A DNA stretch of 64,000 nt from an uncultured Prevotella sp. (lineage in GTDB: Bacteria > Bacteroidota > Bacteroidia > Bacteroidales > Bacteroidaceae). The translations under genes and the position numbers were made by a program. The notes below the pieces were generated by a model that did no database searches, had not been told where the DNA came from, and saw nothing but the letters and a program-made list of their open reading frames with translations. Location of the stretch: contig CABQKA010000002.1 in NCBI GenBank assembly GCA_902464615.1, positions 124,001 to 188,000 of the forward strand. Reading direction: 5' to 3'. Positions 41,559 to 51,095 of this stretch are shown here, one piece after another (the stretch's first letter is position 1; each line of letters starts with the position of its first letter).

Positions 41559-42026
41559 ATGGCTTACATGACCCAAGAGGGCTACGACAAGATGGTAGCC
41601 CAGCTCCGCCACATGGAAACCGTGGACCGGCCCGCCGCTTCGGCGGCCATCGCCGAGGCACGCGACAAGGGCGACCTGTCCGAAAACAGCGAGTATGACG
41701 CCGCCAAGGAGGCACAGGCCATGCTCGAAATGAAAATCAACAACCTGAAGGCGACCATTGCCAGCGCGAAAATCATCGACGCCAGCAAGCTGCGCACCGA
41801 CGTGGTCCAGATACTCTCTACCGTCGAGATGAAAAACGTCAAGAACGGCATGGCTATGAAATACACCATAGTCAGCGAGAGCGAGGCCAATCTGCGCGAG
41901 GGCAAAATCTCGTCCACCACGCCGATTGCCCAAGGCCTGCTGGGCAAGAAGGTCGGCGACGTGGTCGAGGTGAAAATCCCCCAGGGCACCATCCAGCTGG
42001 AAATACTCAACATTACCGTAGGCTGA
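41559..42026 (+). CDS. greA: Transcription elongation factor GreA
   Basis: 155 residues. N-terminal coiled coil (YMTQEGYDKMVAQLRHMETVDRPAASAAIAEARDKGDLSENSEYDAAKE) with the acidic tip DLSENSEYD that enters the polymerase channel, then the globular domain with YTIVSESEANLREGKIS, STTPIAQGLLGKKVGDVV. It rescues backtracked RNA polymerase. In Bacteroidales greA is usually followed by a HIT-family gene; here a glucosidase gene lies between. Confidence 0.97.
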   Translation: MAYMTQEGYDKMVAQLRHMETVDRPAASAAIAEARDKGDLSENSEYDAAKEAQAMLEMKINNLKATIASAKIIDASKLRTDVVQILSTVEMKNVKNGMAMKYTIVSESEANLREGKISSTTPIAQGLLGKKVGDVVEVKIPQGTIQLEILNITVG

Positions 42027-42120
42027 CGGCACCGCCCGGGCGCACGGACGGCCCGGCGCCCCGGTCGGAGGCTTCGCATCCATCAACCGGCAGAATGTCC
42101 TGCCTTTTTAAGCCAGACAG

Positions 42121-44676
42121 ATGAATTTGAGAAGATGGCTCGTCGCGGCGCTTGCCGCGTCTGCACTCGGCATGTCGGCCACGGTGTGGAAACCGGCCGA
42201 CTGGCCTGTACTCCGTCATTACGACAGTCGGCACCTTTATCGTGTGGCCTTGCCCTTGGGCGGCATCGGCACGGGGACCGTCTCTCTGGGCGGTCGCGGC
42301 GAGCTGCGCGACTGGGAAATCATGAACGTCCCGGCAAAAGGATACAGCACCGTCACGCCGGGCAACAACGCGCCTTTCTTCGCCATCTACGCACAGCCCG
42401 AAGGAGGCAGTGCCACCACCACGCTGCTTGCCGGTCCGCTCTCTCCGGCGGAATACCAGCACTACGAGGGGCGGCCGGTCGACCACCACGGGCTTCCGCG
42501 CTTCGCCGAGGCATCTTTCGACGCGGCCTACCCTTTCGGTCAGGTGCACTTGAGCGACCCGTCGCTGCCGGTCGAGGTCACGGTCAAGGGGTTCAACCCC
42601 CTCGTGCCCGGCGATGCCGATGCGAGCGGACTGCCCGTAGCCGTGCTGTCGTATGCCGTGACGAACAAGACGGGGCAAGCGGTCGATGTGGCCGTGTGCG
42701 GGTCGATGCGCAACTTTGTAGGGCGCGACGGGAGCCGCTATACGAACAACTGGAAAGGAGACTTCATTCCCCTCGGCGCACGCCGGAACGAGAACGAATA
42801 CCGTTCGACGGACAGTCTGGCCGGCCTGTTCCTCTATTCCGACAGCGTAGACCATGCCGACCCGGCGTGGGGCACTATCGCGCTGACCACGCAGCCTGCA
42901 GGGCAGGTGACGTGGCGCACGGCCTCCGTCCCCGACGACTGGAGCAACGCCATGCTGAACTTTTGGGACGATTTCAGTGCCGACGGCCTGCTGACCGAGC
43001 CACAGGCGCAACGCCGCGAGGACGACCCGATGGCCTCCTTGGCCGTGAAGCGCCGCATCGCGCCCGGGGCAACGGAGACTTTCACCTTCTATCTCACGTG
43101 GCATTTCCCGAACCGCAAGGCATGGTCGTCCACGGTCGTGGGCAACTATTACTGCCAGCAGTTCCGGGATGCGTGGGATGCGGCCTGCGGCATCGTACCG
43201 CGCATCCCGGAACTGGAGGCGCAGACACTCGCTTTCGTCCGTGCATTCCTCTCCACCTCCCTTCCCGACGAGGTGAAGGAGGCCGCTTTGTTCAATCTCT
43301 CCACGCTGCGCTCGCAGACCGTGTTCCGGCTACCGGACGGGCATCTCATGGGATGGGAAGGCGTGATGGACCGCTACGGCTCCTGTGCAGGCTCCTGTAC
43401 GCACGTCTGGAACTACGAGACGGCCACGGCCTATCTGTTCGGCGAGTTGGCCCGCTCCATGCGTGACGTGGAACTGACCTACGCCACCCGCCCCGACGGC
43501 CTGATGAATTTCCGCGCGGCCCTGCCGCTTTCGGAGGCAGCCAAAGGGAGCTCGGCCGCAGCCGACGGACAGATGGGCTGCGTCATGAAGCTCTACCGCG
43601 AATGGCAGCTCTCGGGCGACGACAGCTTCCTGCGCCGTTACTACGAACCCGTGCGGCGCGTCCTCAGCTACGCCTGGAAGGAAAACGGATGGGACGCCGA
43701 CCAGGACGGCGTTATGGAAGGTTCGCAGCACAATACGATGGATGTGAACTATTTCGGCCCGAATCCGCAGATGGGCTTTTGGTATTTGGGCGCGCTCAGG
43801 GCAGGAGAGGAGATGGCCCGGGCAATGGGCGACAAGGCCTTTGCCACGAAATGCCGGCGCTTGTTCGAACACGGCAGCACCTGGCTGGACGACAGCCTTT
43901 TTAATGGCGAATACTACGAACACCGCATTTACGACCCCCAGACCCGCAGGCCTGTCGACACTACCCGCGCCGGAACCCAGGCCTCCATACCGGCTTTCCA
44001 GCTGGGGCCGGGATGTCTCGTCGACCAGTTGGTAGGGCAGTACATGGCCCACCTTTGCGGCTTGGGCTATTTGGCGCGGCCCGAACATGTGCGGCAGACG
44101 ATGCAGAGCATCATGAAGTATAATTTCGTTCCCGATTTCAGCCGTCACTTCAACAATATGCGCTCCTACGTGCTGGGAGACGAGTCCGGCCTGCTCATGG
44201 CCTCGTGGCCCAAGGGACGCCTGCGCGTGCCCTTCCCCTATTTCGCCGAGGTGATGACCGGCTTCGAGTATTGCGCGGCCACCGGAATGATTTATGAAGG
44301 CTTGACTTCCGACGCCTTGACCTGTGTCCGCGCCATCCGCTCGCGTTTCGACGGGGCATGGCGCAATCCGTTTGACGAACCTGAATGCGGACACCACTAC
44401 GCCAGGGCAATGGCCAGCTGGTCGTTGGTCGTGGCTTTGGCCGATTTCCAGTATTCCGGCGTGGAGCAGCGTATGGGCTTTACCTCGACTCCCGGCACCT
44501 ACTTCTGGAGCAACGGGGCGTCGTGGGGCTTATGCCGCATTAGCGGGACGGACGCCGAACTCCGCCTGCTGGGCGGACCGGACCTGCGGCTGCGCACCTT
44601 GACCGTCGGCGGCCGCGATTACCACCTGCGCGGTTTCAGCCTCTCGCCCGGCGAGGCAAGGACAGTCCGCCTCTGA
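42121..44676 (+). CDS. GH116 family beta-glucosidase/xylosidase (GBA2-like)
   Basis: 851 residues with a signal peptide (1-20), so periplasmic or outer. The N-terminal beta domain begins LPLGGIGTGTVSLGGRGELRDWEIMN (about 42-67), typical of GH116. The (alpha/alpha)6 catalytic domain follows from about 360. By analogy with the characterised Thermoanaerobacterium enzyme, Glu433 in HVWNYE is the likely nucleophile and Asp541 in EGSQHNTMD the acid/base. GH116 enzymes remove beta-glucose or xylose, and GBA2 acts on glucosylceramide. No transporter or sugar-binding partner is adjacent. It stands between greA and the HIT gene. Confidence 0.9.
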   Translation: MNLRRWLVAALAASALGMSATVWKPADWPVLRHYDSRHLYRVALPLGGIGTGTVSLGGRGELRDWEIMNVPAKGYSTVTPGNNAPFFAIYAQPEGGSATTTLLAGPLSPAEYQHYEGRPVDHHGLPRFAEASFDAAYPFGQVHLSDPSLPVEVTVKGFNPLVPGDADASGLPVAVLSYAVTNKTGQAVDVAVCGSMRNFVGRDGSRYTNNWKGDFIPLGARRNENEYRSTDSLAGLFLYSDSVDHADPAWGTIALTTQPAGQVTWRTASVPDDWSNAMLNFWDDFSADGLLTEPQAQRREDDPMASLAVKRRIAPGATETFTFYLTWHFPNRKAWSSTVVGNYYCQQFRDAWDAACGIVPRIPELEAQTLAFVRAFLSTSLPDEVKEAALFNLSTLRSQTVFRLPDGHLMGWEGVMDRYGSCAGSCTHVWNYETATAYLFGELARSMRDVELTYATRPDGLMNFRAALPLSEAAKGSSAAADGQMGCVMKLYREWQLSGDDSFLRRYYEPVRRVLSYAWKENGWDADQDGVMEGSQHNTMDVNYFGPNPQMGFWYLGALRAGEEMARAMGDKAFATKCRRLFEHGSTWLDDSLFNGEYYEHRIYDPQTRRPVDTTRAGTQASIPAFQLGPGCLVDQLVGQYMAHLCGLGYLARPEHVRQTMQSIMKYNFVPDFSRHFNNMRSYVLGDESGLLMASWPKGRLRVPFPYFAEVMTGFEYCAATGMIYEGLTSDALTCVRAIRSRFDGAWRNPFDEPECGHHYARAMASWSLVVALADFQYSGVEQRMGFTSTPGTYFWSNGASWGLCRISGTDAELRLLGGPDLRLRTLTVGGRDYHLRGFSLSPGEARTVRL

Positions 44677-44741
44677 CGACTCCATCCTTTTTTCCTACAC
44701 CGCATCATCCTTTTGCCAACAACCCTAAAACAATAAACCGC

Positions 44742-45143
44742 ATGACACTCTTTTCCAAAATTATCGCAGGGGACATACCTTCTTACAAGTGTGCTGAGGA
44801 CAGCCGCTTTTATGCTTTTCTCGACATCAATCCTTTGGCGCAGGGACATACCTTGGTCGTGCCCAAACACGAAGTGGATTACCTCTTTGACCTGGACGAC
44901 GACGAGCTTGCTGCCATGATTGTGTTCACCAAGCGCGTAGCCCGCGCCATCCGTGAGGCTTTCCCGTGCCGTAAGGTCGGCATGGCGGTGCTCGGCCTTG
45001 AGGTGAACCATGCCCACATCCATTTGGTGCCGTTACAGAGCGAAGGTGACCTCGACTTCCGCAAGCCCAAGTTGCAGTTCACCCCTGAGCAGCAGGCTGA
45101 AACCGCCGCCCGCATTCTCGCCGCTTTTGAGGCAGAGAAATAA
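44742..45143 (+). CDS. HIT family nucleotide hydrolase
   Basis: 133 residues. The histidine triad HAHIHLVPL is at 90-98 (His90, 92, 94), with TLFSKIIAGDIPSYKCAED and FLDINPLAQGHTLVVPKHEVDYLFDL before it. HINT-type enzymes hydrolyse nucleoside phosphoramidates or AMP-lysine. Last backbone gene before the tRNA and island. No terminator is evident before the tRNA promoter at 45159. Confidence 0.95.
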   Translation: MTLFSKIIAGDIPSYKCAEDSRFYAFLDINPLAQGHTLVVPKHEVDYLFDLDDDELAAMIVFTKRVARAIREAFPCRKVGMAVLGLEVNHAHIHLVPLQSEGDLDFRKPKLQFTPEQQAETAARILAAFEAEK

Positions 45144-45158
45144 AATCAAAGCGAAAGT

Positions 45159-45188
45159 TTGGAGATTCGTAAGAAAATCGTATCTTTG
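45159..45188 (+). promoter_or_regulatory. tRNA-Met promoter
   Basis: ttg (45159-45161), 19 bases, tatctttg (45181-45188), 23 bases before the tRNA 5' end. Confidence 0.75.
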
Positions 45189-45211
45189 CACCGGATTTCT
45201 TTAATCCGACC

Positions 45212-45285
45212 GGACTTGTAGCTCAGTTGGTTAGAGCAACAGACTCATAATCTGGAGGTCCCAGGTTCAAGCCCTGGCTGGTCCA
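45212..45285 (+). tRNA. tRNA-Met (anticodon CAT)
   Basis: 74 bases. Acceptor GGACTTG pairs with CTGGTCC (G-U and one U-U mismatch), D arm GTAGCTCAGTTGGTTAGAGC, anticodon stem CAGACTCATAATCTG with CAT at 45246-45248, variable loop, T arm CCAGGTTCAAGCCCTGG, discriminator A at 45285. CCA is not encoded. CAT could also be a lysidine-modified isoleucine tRNA; elongator Met is more likely. It is the left border of the AT-rich island, a usual integration target. Confidence 0.93.
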
Positions 45286-45292
45286 CATTAGA

Positions 45293-45328
45293 AATCAAGC
45301 ACTTACAAATATTTGTAAGTGCTTGATT
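45293..45328 (+). terminator. Perfect 36-base palindrome after the tRNA
   Basis: aatcaagcacttacaaat followed directly by its exact complement. Likely tRNA transcript terminator; could also be a recombinase site. Two copies of tgcgtaaaca follow at 45336 and 45347. Confidence 0.6.
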
Positions 45329-45517
45329 CTTTGTCTGCGTAAACAATGCGTAAACAAACGGTTTGAGTTGGCTCTGTTTACACATAGAATTTCTATGAAA
45401 TCCCATGCCATTCTATAACATAACTCATTGAAATATTCTGTTAATATGGCCTACTTGACGATTAAATAAGCTCAAATATATTCCATTTACACCTTGATTT
45501 ATAGAACAATACTTTCA

Positions 45518-46120
45518 TTAGATTCCAATCAGGTTCGGAAGGTTGAAGTTCGTGTAATCTCCATTCATGATTGCTCCATTTGAGAAAACAGTTGAATTGT
45601 CTTTCTTTATTCCGTGCTGTTTATGGATATGGCCAAACAGATGCAAGCGAGGCTTTATTTCTTCTATCCTCGCCAGAAGTTCTGTCGAACCATAGTTTAT
45701 CCCATTGTCAAAATCAAGAATACCATAGGGCGGACAATGGGTTATCAATACATCTGTGTCGGCAGGTATGGCTGCATAGTTACGGGTCTGACGTTCAGAA
45801 ATACAATCCTCCATAAACATAGGAACTCCATAGTATTTAACTCCGTCAATTACCACACCAGAATTGCACAAATAATGCACATTCTCATCCAATCCATCAA
45901 TGTTGGCTCTATACAAACAGGCATCGTGATTGCCACAGATGAAAATCTTGTGCGGATAAGAGAGGTCACAAAACCAGTTCATAAAATCAATGGCTTCTTG
46001 CTCGCTTCCGTTCATGGAAAAGTCTCCAGAATGTACAATGATGTCAGCATCGGGCAGCTGTGTGAGCCGCCGATGCTGACCGTGGGTGTCGGAGAGGTGG
46101 AGAATAGATTGGCTGTTCAT
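45518..46120 (-). CDS. Metallophosphoesterase domain protein
   Basis: 200 residues, calcineurin-like phosphoesterase. All metal motifs are present: LSDTHGQH (Asp10, His12), HSGDFS, ICGNHD, LITHCPPYG and LFGHIHKQHG. The closest pattern is the small cytosolic metallophosphatase group. It is the last gene of the WYL-exonuclease-DUF262 run and its start touches the stop of the DUF262 gene, so it is coupled. It could remove a phosphate or cut a cyclic nucleotide or RNA end for the system; that is inference. Confidence 0.85.
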   Translation of the reverse strand: MNSQSILHLSDTHGQHRRLTQLPDADIIVHSGDFSMNGSEQEAIDFMNWFCDLSYPHKIFICGNHDACLYRANIDGLDENVHYLCNSGVVIDGVKYYGVPMFMEDCISERQTRNYAAIPADTDVLITHCPPYGILDFDNGINYGSTELLARIEEIKPRLHLFGHIHKQHGIKKDNSTVFSNGAIMNGDYTNFNLPNLIGI

Positions 46121-48570
46121 CAGATATCATTGTTTTCTATAAACTCATTAAATTCAGCTTCTACCAGCTGGCAGAAATACTCAATATATGAAATGCTATC
46201 AGTCGGCTTTTCGACATTAAAACAGTAATAGTCCTGCCTATCGCCTTGTTCGTTTTCCAACTTAGCGGTACGTCTCATATAGTTCCAATCTTGCGTCATG
46301 AGATAGATATCGTATTCCCTATTGTTACGCTGCTGATACCATTGCAAATGCAGTTTCTTCTCATTTGGTGCATAATAGATAAAGTTTATACTAAGATTCC
46401 CCCAAAACAATCCAGTGTTGCGTATTCTATAGTTACTGTTAGTTAATTCTATTTTGCGAGCATCCAACAATTGATTCAAATAGGCGTCACGCATTTTGTG
46501 TATTTCAGGATCAAGCATCACTCCGTATCTACGGCCGCAGTAATATAAGGCATTATGCGGATTTCTGATGTACATATCTTCATTATTCTTGTTTTCCGCT
46601 ACAAGGAAATTGATGAAAGATTCATTTACCAATAGTTGCAGCCTTTCATCCTGTTTCTTTTCTTTTGAGGGGGCATCTCCCATCAAAAGATGGTGAACAG
46701 GCTTGGCGTAGATATATGTATTGTAGAGATTGACTTTGGTCAGGATGTTTTCTTTCCATGTCTTGGCACTCCAATTGAATATCTTGGCATTCCACCAAAA
46801 TTGTGAATCAAAGTCATCACAATAACTATATAATGTATGCAAAGCCTTCACTCGTTGGTCTGTCCGAACTCCTTCTTTGTCGAATAGCAGCCTTGCGGTT
46901 TCCATCTTTGTATCGAAGTTGTTCCAATCAGTCTTTCCATCCTCGCTGGTGAAAAGAAAAGCGATGGCACCTTTGAAGAATGCAAAGTTCTCTGCTGCGT
47001 ATATTTTTTCTTTCCAGTCTGGGGCTTTCATTATTTGTTTGGCTTTCGCTATTTCTTCCAAAAGTTGTCTCCGGCCGAATGTGTCTTTTATCTGGCTTTC
47101 GTCTATTTTGGCCAAATAAGCAATAATGTCTTCCGAGGCATTGAAAGGTTTACCTCCGAGTTTGGCAAAGAAACGAATGGCACTGATGCTTTGCTCCTTA
47201 TCTATATAGCTATTCTCTACGATGTTCCAAACAAAATGCATCCAGTCTTTCAGCCTTTCTAGTTCTACTTTCTTGCATGTGGAGAGATAGACACAAATGG
47301 CATGAAAAACAACTTGCTGCGGATAAGTAAGCGTGTATGGAGTGTTTTCTGTTTCGTAACGCGGAATGAAATAGAAGAGGGTGGTGTTGCTGGACTTTTG
47401 TTTGTCTGACTTCCAATAAGGTCTGAATAGCTCATCTATGGTCTGTTTGTCTTTCTCCTCATATAGTTCGCACAGATTGTTCAGACAAGCAGTAAGCACA
47501 CGGATACAATCTGTGGTAAGTACAGGTTCGTAAACGGTTATGCTTTGATAACGACAGTCTGTTTTGCCCTCCTCCTTATCTGTGGCAGACAGCATCTTAT
47601 ACAAATTGTCGTTTATAATCTCTTTCTGTTTGGATTCTGTGTTGGCTATGTACCAGTTGAGGAAGAAACGGTTGAAGAAACTCATGTAGATTTCATCAAT
47701 GTGGTATTCATCAGAAAGAAAGTTCCAAAACAGATCTGTCCAACGAGTATCCATCAGCACCCTGAAGCTATCTTCGCTTGCATCATTCTCCGGTATCAAA
47801 TACTTCCGGTCGGCCACTTTGTATTTCAGCAGGTCGGCCTTGAAGTTCTCAAAGTCGGTCAGGGCTTTGCCACGGGCATTCATCTTGATGTATAGGTCAT
47901 CGGTCAGTGGCATGTTTTTGTCTTCCATGTTCAGGAGATAAAACTTGATAGGAGTTTTTGCCTCATCTTTTAGTTTCTCCAGAAGTTCCAGTGCTTTCCT
48001 TTCGGTATTTATCTTGATGAAATATTCTTCAATACCGTCGGTTATGTCTGTTGCGTTGCTGTCCTTAATGTCCGTACCATCTAACATGCGCAACATGGAT
48101 TGTATGGTAGGGTCTTGCTCGTAGGTCGAATAATACCAACGTTGGTTGCGAATGAAAGTAGCAATGCCGTGTTTCTGGGGAATGTAGTTTTCGTCAATCT
48201 CACAAAGCTTTTGGCAAAAGGTTCTGGACGATACCCTTGTTTCGTATGAGAATCGTTGCAGCACTTTCTTGTCTTCTTCCAAAGTTCCAGCACATAGAGC
48301 CAAATACCAATGTAACAGCCACAAAGTAGTTAAACGTTGCTGCCCGTCGAGCGGATAAAGAACACCTTTTTCAACACTTCCATAAACGAAATCAAGCACC
48401 AATTCAGTATTTTGTTGCTGTAAAGCATCAAACAACTGGCCAAGAAAACGTTCACGCAGGTATTCTTTACCTATTCTACCTTGTGCGTAGTCCCGCTGAA
48501 TAATGGGAATGACGATTTTCTTTGATGTCAACAGACTCCAGAATGAAATGTTTTTGCTATATTCAGTCAT
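46120..48570 (-). CDS. DUF262 domain protein (GmrS-like, ParB/Srx-type NTPase)
   Basis: 816 residues. The N-terminal DUF262 domain shows VIPIIQRDYAQGR (21-33) and YPLDGQQRLTTLWLLHW (about 72-88), where DGQQR is the NTP-handling motif. Then DLYIKMNARGKALTDFENFKADLL, seen in DUF262 proteins. I see no HNH motif in its C-terminal half, which is instead rich in aromatic residues and ends in a LHLQWYQQRNNREYDIYL region of unknown fold. It overlaps the second DUF262 gene by four bases. GmrSD-type systems restrict modified phage DNA; this pair may be related. Confidence 0.85.
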   Translation of the reverse strand: MTEYSKNISFWSLLTSKKIVIPIIQRDYAQGRIGKEYLRERFLGQLFDALQQQNTELVLDFVYGSVEKGVLYPLDGQQRLTTLWLLHWYLALCAGTLEEDKKVLQRFSYETRVSSRTFCQKLCEIDENYIPQKHGIATFIRNQRWYYSTYEQDPTIQSMLRMLDGTDIKDSNATDITDGIEEYFIKINTERKALELLEKLKDEAKTPIKFYLLNMEDKNMPLTDDLYIKMNARGKALTDFENFKADLLKYKVADRKYLIPENDASEDSFRVLMDTRWTDLFWNFLSDEYHIDEIYMSFFNRFFLNWYIANTESKQKEIINDNLYKMLSATDKEEGKTDCRYQSITVYEPVLTTDCIRVLTACLNNLCELYEEKDKQTIDELFRPYWKSDKQKSSNTTLFYFIPRYETENTPYTLTYPQQVVFHAICVYLSTCKKVELERLKDWMHFVWNIVENSYIDKEQSISAIRFFAKLGGKPFNASEDIIAYLAKIDESQIKDTFGRRQLLEEIAKAKQIMKAPDWKEKIYAAENFAFFKGAIAFLFTSEDGKTDWNNFDTKMETARLLFDKEGVRTDQRVKALHTLYSYCDDFDSQFWWNAKIFNWSAKTWKENILTKVNLYNTYIYAKPVHHLLMGDAPSKEKKQDERLQLLVNESFINFLVAENKNNEDMYIRNPHNALYYCGRRYGVMLDPEIHKMRDAYLNQLLDARKIELTNSNYRIRNTGLFWGNLSINFIYYAPNEKKLHLQWYQQRNNREYDIYLMTQDWNYMRRTAKLENEQGDRQDYYCFNVEKPTDSISYIEYFCQLVEAEFNEFIENNDI

Positions 48571-50525
48571 GATAGAAAATCTTTAAGTGTGACTTTGATA
48601 TTGTTCATATAGGCTTTGGCATCTTCCTTATTCCAAGAATTGGGATCGGACGATGCGTCGTTATAGTACTTCAGAAATACAGATTTGGTGCATGGCGGGA
48701 TGAAAGAGGATTGGCCTTCTTGAACTTCACAATTCACAATTTTCCCATTCTCGTCAACAGTAGAAGGAAGGAATCTCTTACCCTGATCTTTGCCTATGAT
48801 GACTCTTCGCTTGGCTGGAAAGATGGCATTGCCATAGCTCCGGTTGGTGGATGAATCCAGTAGGGCAAAGTTCCATATTTTGTTCTTCTCTGTCTGAGAT
48901 AACCGAATATTCCCGTTTATGTCATCAATGGTACTTCGCAACTCTTCAAATCGTTCGTTACGTGCATTCTGCTTGTCCTGATCTTCGTTTTGTTCGTAAT
49001 TCTTTCCAGTAAATTCCTTGAAGAATTTTTCAATTTTATCCTTGATCTCCTTGAATTTCTCACCTTGGAGTCCAAAATAGGCATTAAGCAGCCATTCGCG
49101 TTGAGATCGTATGTCATTAAGTTGATTCTCTGTGGTGGAATCGATATGCTCCACGTCCCATCCTTCTGATTTATACAAATGGAACGGAAATTTGTAGAAT
49201 ACGCCTTCATTATATTTGCGGTTTTCTGCAAGCACCTTGTTTTGGTTGATGACAGTCTGTAGGTTGTGCAATAGCAAAATGGAAAGGCAATTCCGTTTGT
49301 TTCCGCCTTTAATATCTTGGGAACTTTCTGCGTCAACTTCATAGACGGTATTTTCAATGTCTTTATAACGGATACTTTGTTTGATTGCTCCTATGAGATA
49401 TTCTTCTCGGAAAACTGACTTGGTGGCATATCCTGTCCATTTCTGATAAATCTCGTTCACAGTATTCCCGGTACAAATCAAGAAACCAATGTAGTGATAC
49501 AGTTCCTTGTCATTAAACCACTCCTGCAGGGTATGGAAAATCTCTTTCACTTTCTCCCAAATGGTCTGCAAGGCCTCTTCCTTTTGTTCCTGTGTTTCAA
49601 AGAAATGGTTAAAGTAACGGAAGGTTTTGAGGTCATCACTTGTTTGCATCTCTTCTTTATCCATTGTAGACTTACACTGCAGCATGTCTTCTTGGCAAAT
49701 AAGGTCAAAGATAAAGTCGATGCGTGTAGGACTTTCGCTGCCGGGCTTGTTGAGGAATAGCCAAAACTCTTTGGATTGAAGGGAATATTCTATAACATCC
49801 CATTCCATGGCTATTTCTTGTTGCTGCAACCTGACTTTGCTGTAATCCTCCGTATCGAAGTTGGATTTGTTCAACAAGAGAGCCTTAATTAGTTCCGCAT
49901 TGGTTAACGAAATCTTTCCGATATTTAACCTGGTAAACACTTCCTTGGGGTTGTCCTCATGAGTTTCATACCAGATGAATTTTACTTGATTGAGTAAGAC
50001 ATTCAGGAAGCGAGCCTTATCTTTCCCTTCCAACCATGTGCCGATTACATTGAACGCTTGTTTGATATGGTAATAATCAATGTTGTTTTTGGCAACAGAA
50101 ACATAATCCTCGTTCTTGATACCGTTTAGGAATTTAGCACTGTCACTACGGGTTTCATATTCGATATCATAGAAATGAGGCTTGCTTAATATTTCCAAAA
50201 TCAAACGGATGGTAGTCAATCTTTGTTGTCCGTCCACTACTTCCCATTGCTCTTTCGATGCTTCCAAGATACGTCTAACTTCGCTCAATTTGTCTGTTTT
50301 GCGTATCTTCTCTATGATTGAGGATTCGTCGATAGGTCTTTTCACTACAACCAATGGCTGCAGGCAATAGATTCCGGCATCCTCTTTCTTCTTGCTGAAC
50401 TCAAAAATATCTTTCAGCAGATCTTTCACTTGTCGCTGCGTCCAGCGATATCCCCGTTGATAGGCGGGAATATAAAACGCCATGTTGCGCAGTTCCGCAA
50501 TAGATTTTAGTTCTAATGTATTCAT
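48567..50525 (-). CDS. DUF262-DUF1524 (HNH) nuclease, GmrSD-like
   Basis: 652 residues. N-terminal DUF262 with YIPAYQRGYRWT (18-29) and EVVDGQQRLTTIRLILEIL (about 94-112) plus VFTRLNIGKISLTNAELIKALLL. The C-terminal DUF1524 HNH nuclease has GWDVEHIDSTTENQ (His-containing) and NFALLDSSTNRSYGNAIFPAKR with the N and N/K residues. This is the architecture of GmrSD and SspE-type enzymes that cut foreign DNA using an NTP-dependent sensor. Unlike single-chain GmrSD it is followed by a second DUF262 protein. Confidence 0.9.
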   Translation of the reverse strand: MNTLELKSIAELRNMAFYIPAYQRGYRWTQRQVKDLLKDIFEFSKKKEDAGIYCLQPLVVVKRPIDESSIIEKIRKTDKLSEVRRILEASKEQWEVVDGQQRLTTIRLILEILSKPHFYDIEYETRSDSAKFLNGIKNEDYVSVAKNNIDYYHIKQAFNVIGTWLEGKDKARFLNVLLNQVKFIWYETHEDNPKEVFTRLNIGKISLTNAELIKALLLNKSNFDTEDYSKVRLQQQEIAMEWDVIEYSLQSKEFWLFLNKPGSESPTRIDFIFDLICQEDMLQCKSTMDKEEMQTSDDLKTFRYFNHFFETQEQKEEALQTIWEKVKEIFHTLQEWFNDKELYHYIGFLICTGNTVNEIYQKWTGYATKSVFREEYLIGAIKQSIRYKDIENTVYEVDAESSQDIKGGNKRNCLSILLLHNLQTVINQNKVLAENRKYNEGVFYKFPFHLYKSEGWDVEHIDSTTENQLNDIRSQREWLLNAYFGLQGEKFKEIKDKIEKFFKEFTGKNYEQNEDQDKQNARNERFEELRSTIDDINGNIRLSQTEKNKIWNFALLDSSTNRSYGNAIFPAKRRVIIGKDQGKRFLPSTVDENGKIVNCEVQEGQSSFIPPCTKSVFLKYYNDASSDPNSWNKEDAKAYMNNIKVTLKDFLS

Positions 50526-50549
50526 CGTATCATGAGTTTATTTGTCGTT

Positions 50550-51095
50550 TTACAATTTCCCTCCATAATTCTCCACCTTTTTCAATTCGCCTGCATCCTG
50601 TATCTCCCTTAGAAACAGCCGTGCGCACATCTCCGCGTCATCTCCTGCCCGATGGTGCTGTCCGTAAGGTATCTTGAACTGGTCGCAAAGGTAATCCAAG
50701 CTGTTGCAACCGAAGTTGTATAGCCTGCGTGCCGCGCGGAGGGAACAATAATAAGTAATGTCGGGCTTCTCCATACCATATAACTCCAATGAATGGCGGA
50801 TGCAACCGATATCAAAAGCAGCATTGTGGGCCACAAGTATGGGAGTGTCTTTAAGGTATTCGCAAATTTCTGCCCATACTTCCGGGAATTCCGGTGAATT
50901 GACGGTATCGTTCGGACGAATACCATGAATTTGCATGTTCCAATAACTGTAACTATTTCCTTGCGGACGGACAAGCCACGAACGGGTTTCCACAACTTTT
51001 CCGTCACGCACCACGCAGATGCCGGCTTCGCAGATGGAAGCGCGTTTGCCTGTGGCTGTTTCAAAATCAATAGCGATGAAATTTATTCCTTGCAT
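50550..51095 (-). CDS. DnaQ-like 3'-5' exonuclease (DEDDh)
   Basis: 181 residues. Catalytic residues are visible: Asp10 and Glu12 in FIAIDFETAT, the Asp of HNAAFDIGCI and the His/Asp of HHRAGDDAEMCARL. Sole DEDDh domain as in DNA polymerase III epsilon or RNase T. I prefer ATG 51095 because GGAGGAGAAACC stands before it; ATG 51116 is possible. It overlaps the WYL gene and lies 24 bases before the DUF262/HNH gene, so it belongs to that operon. Confidence 0.9.
   Translation of the reverse strand: MQGINFIAIDFETATGKRASICEAGICVVRDGKVVETRSWLVRPQGNSYSYWNMQIHGIRPNDTVNSPEFPEVWAEICEYLKDTPILVAHNAAFDIGCIRHSLELYGMEKPDITYYCSLRAARRLYNFGCNSLDYLCDQFKIPYGQHHRAGDDAEMCARLFLREIQDAGELKKVENYGGKL

Noticed and set aside
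45336..45356. Two tgcgtaaaca repeats as an integrase attachment core
   Set aside because: No matching copy found at the right end of the island; could be simple sequence.
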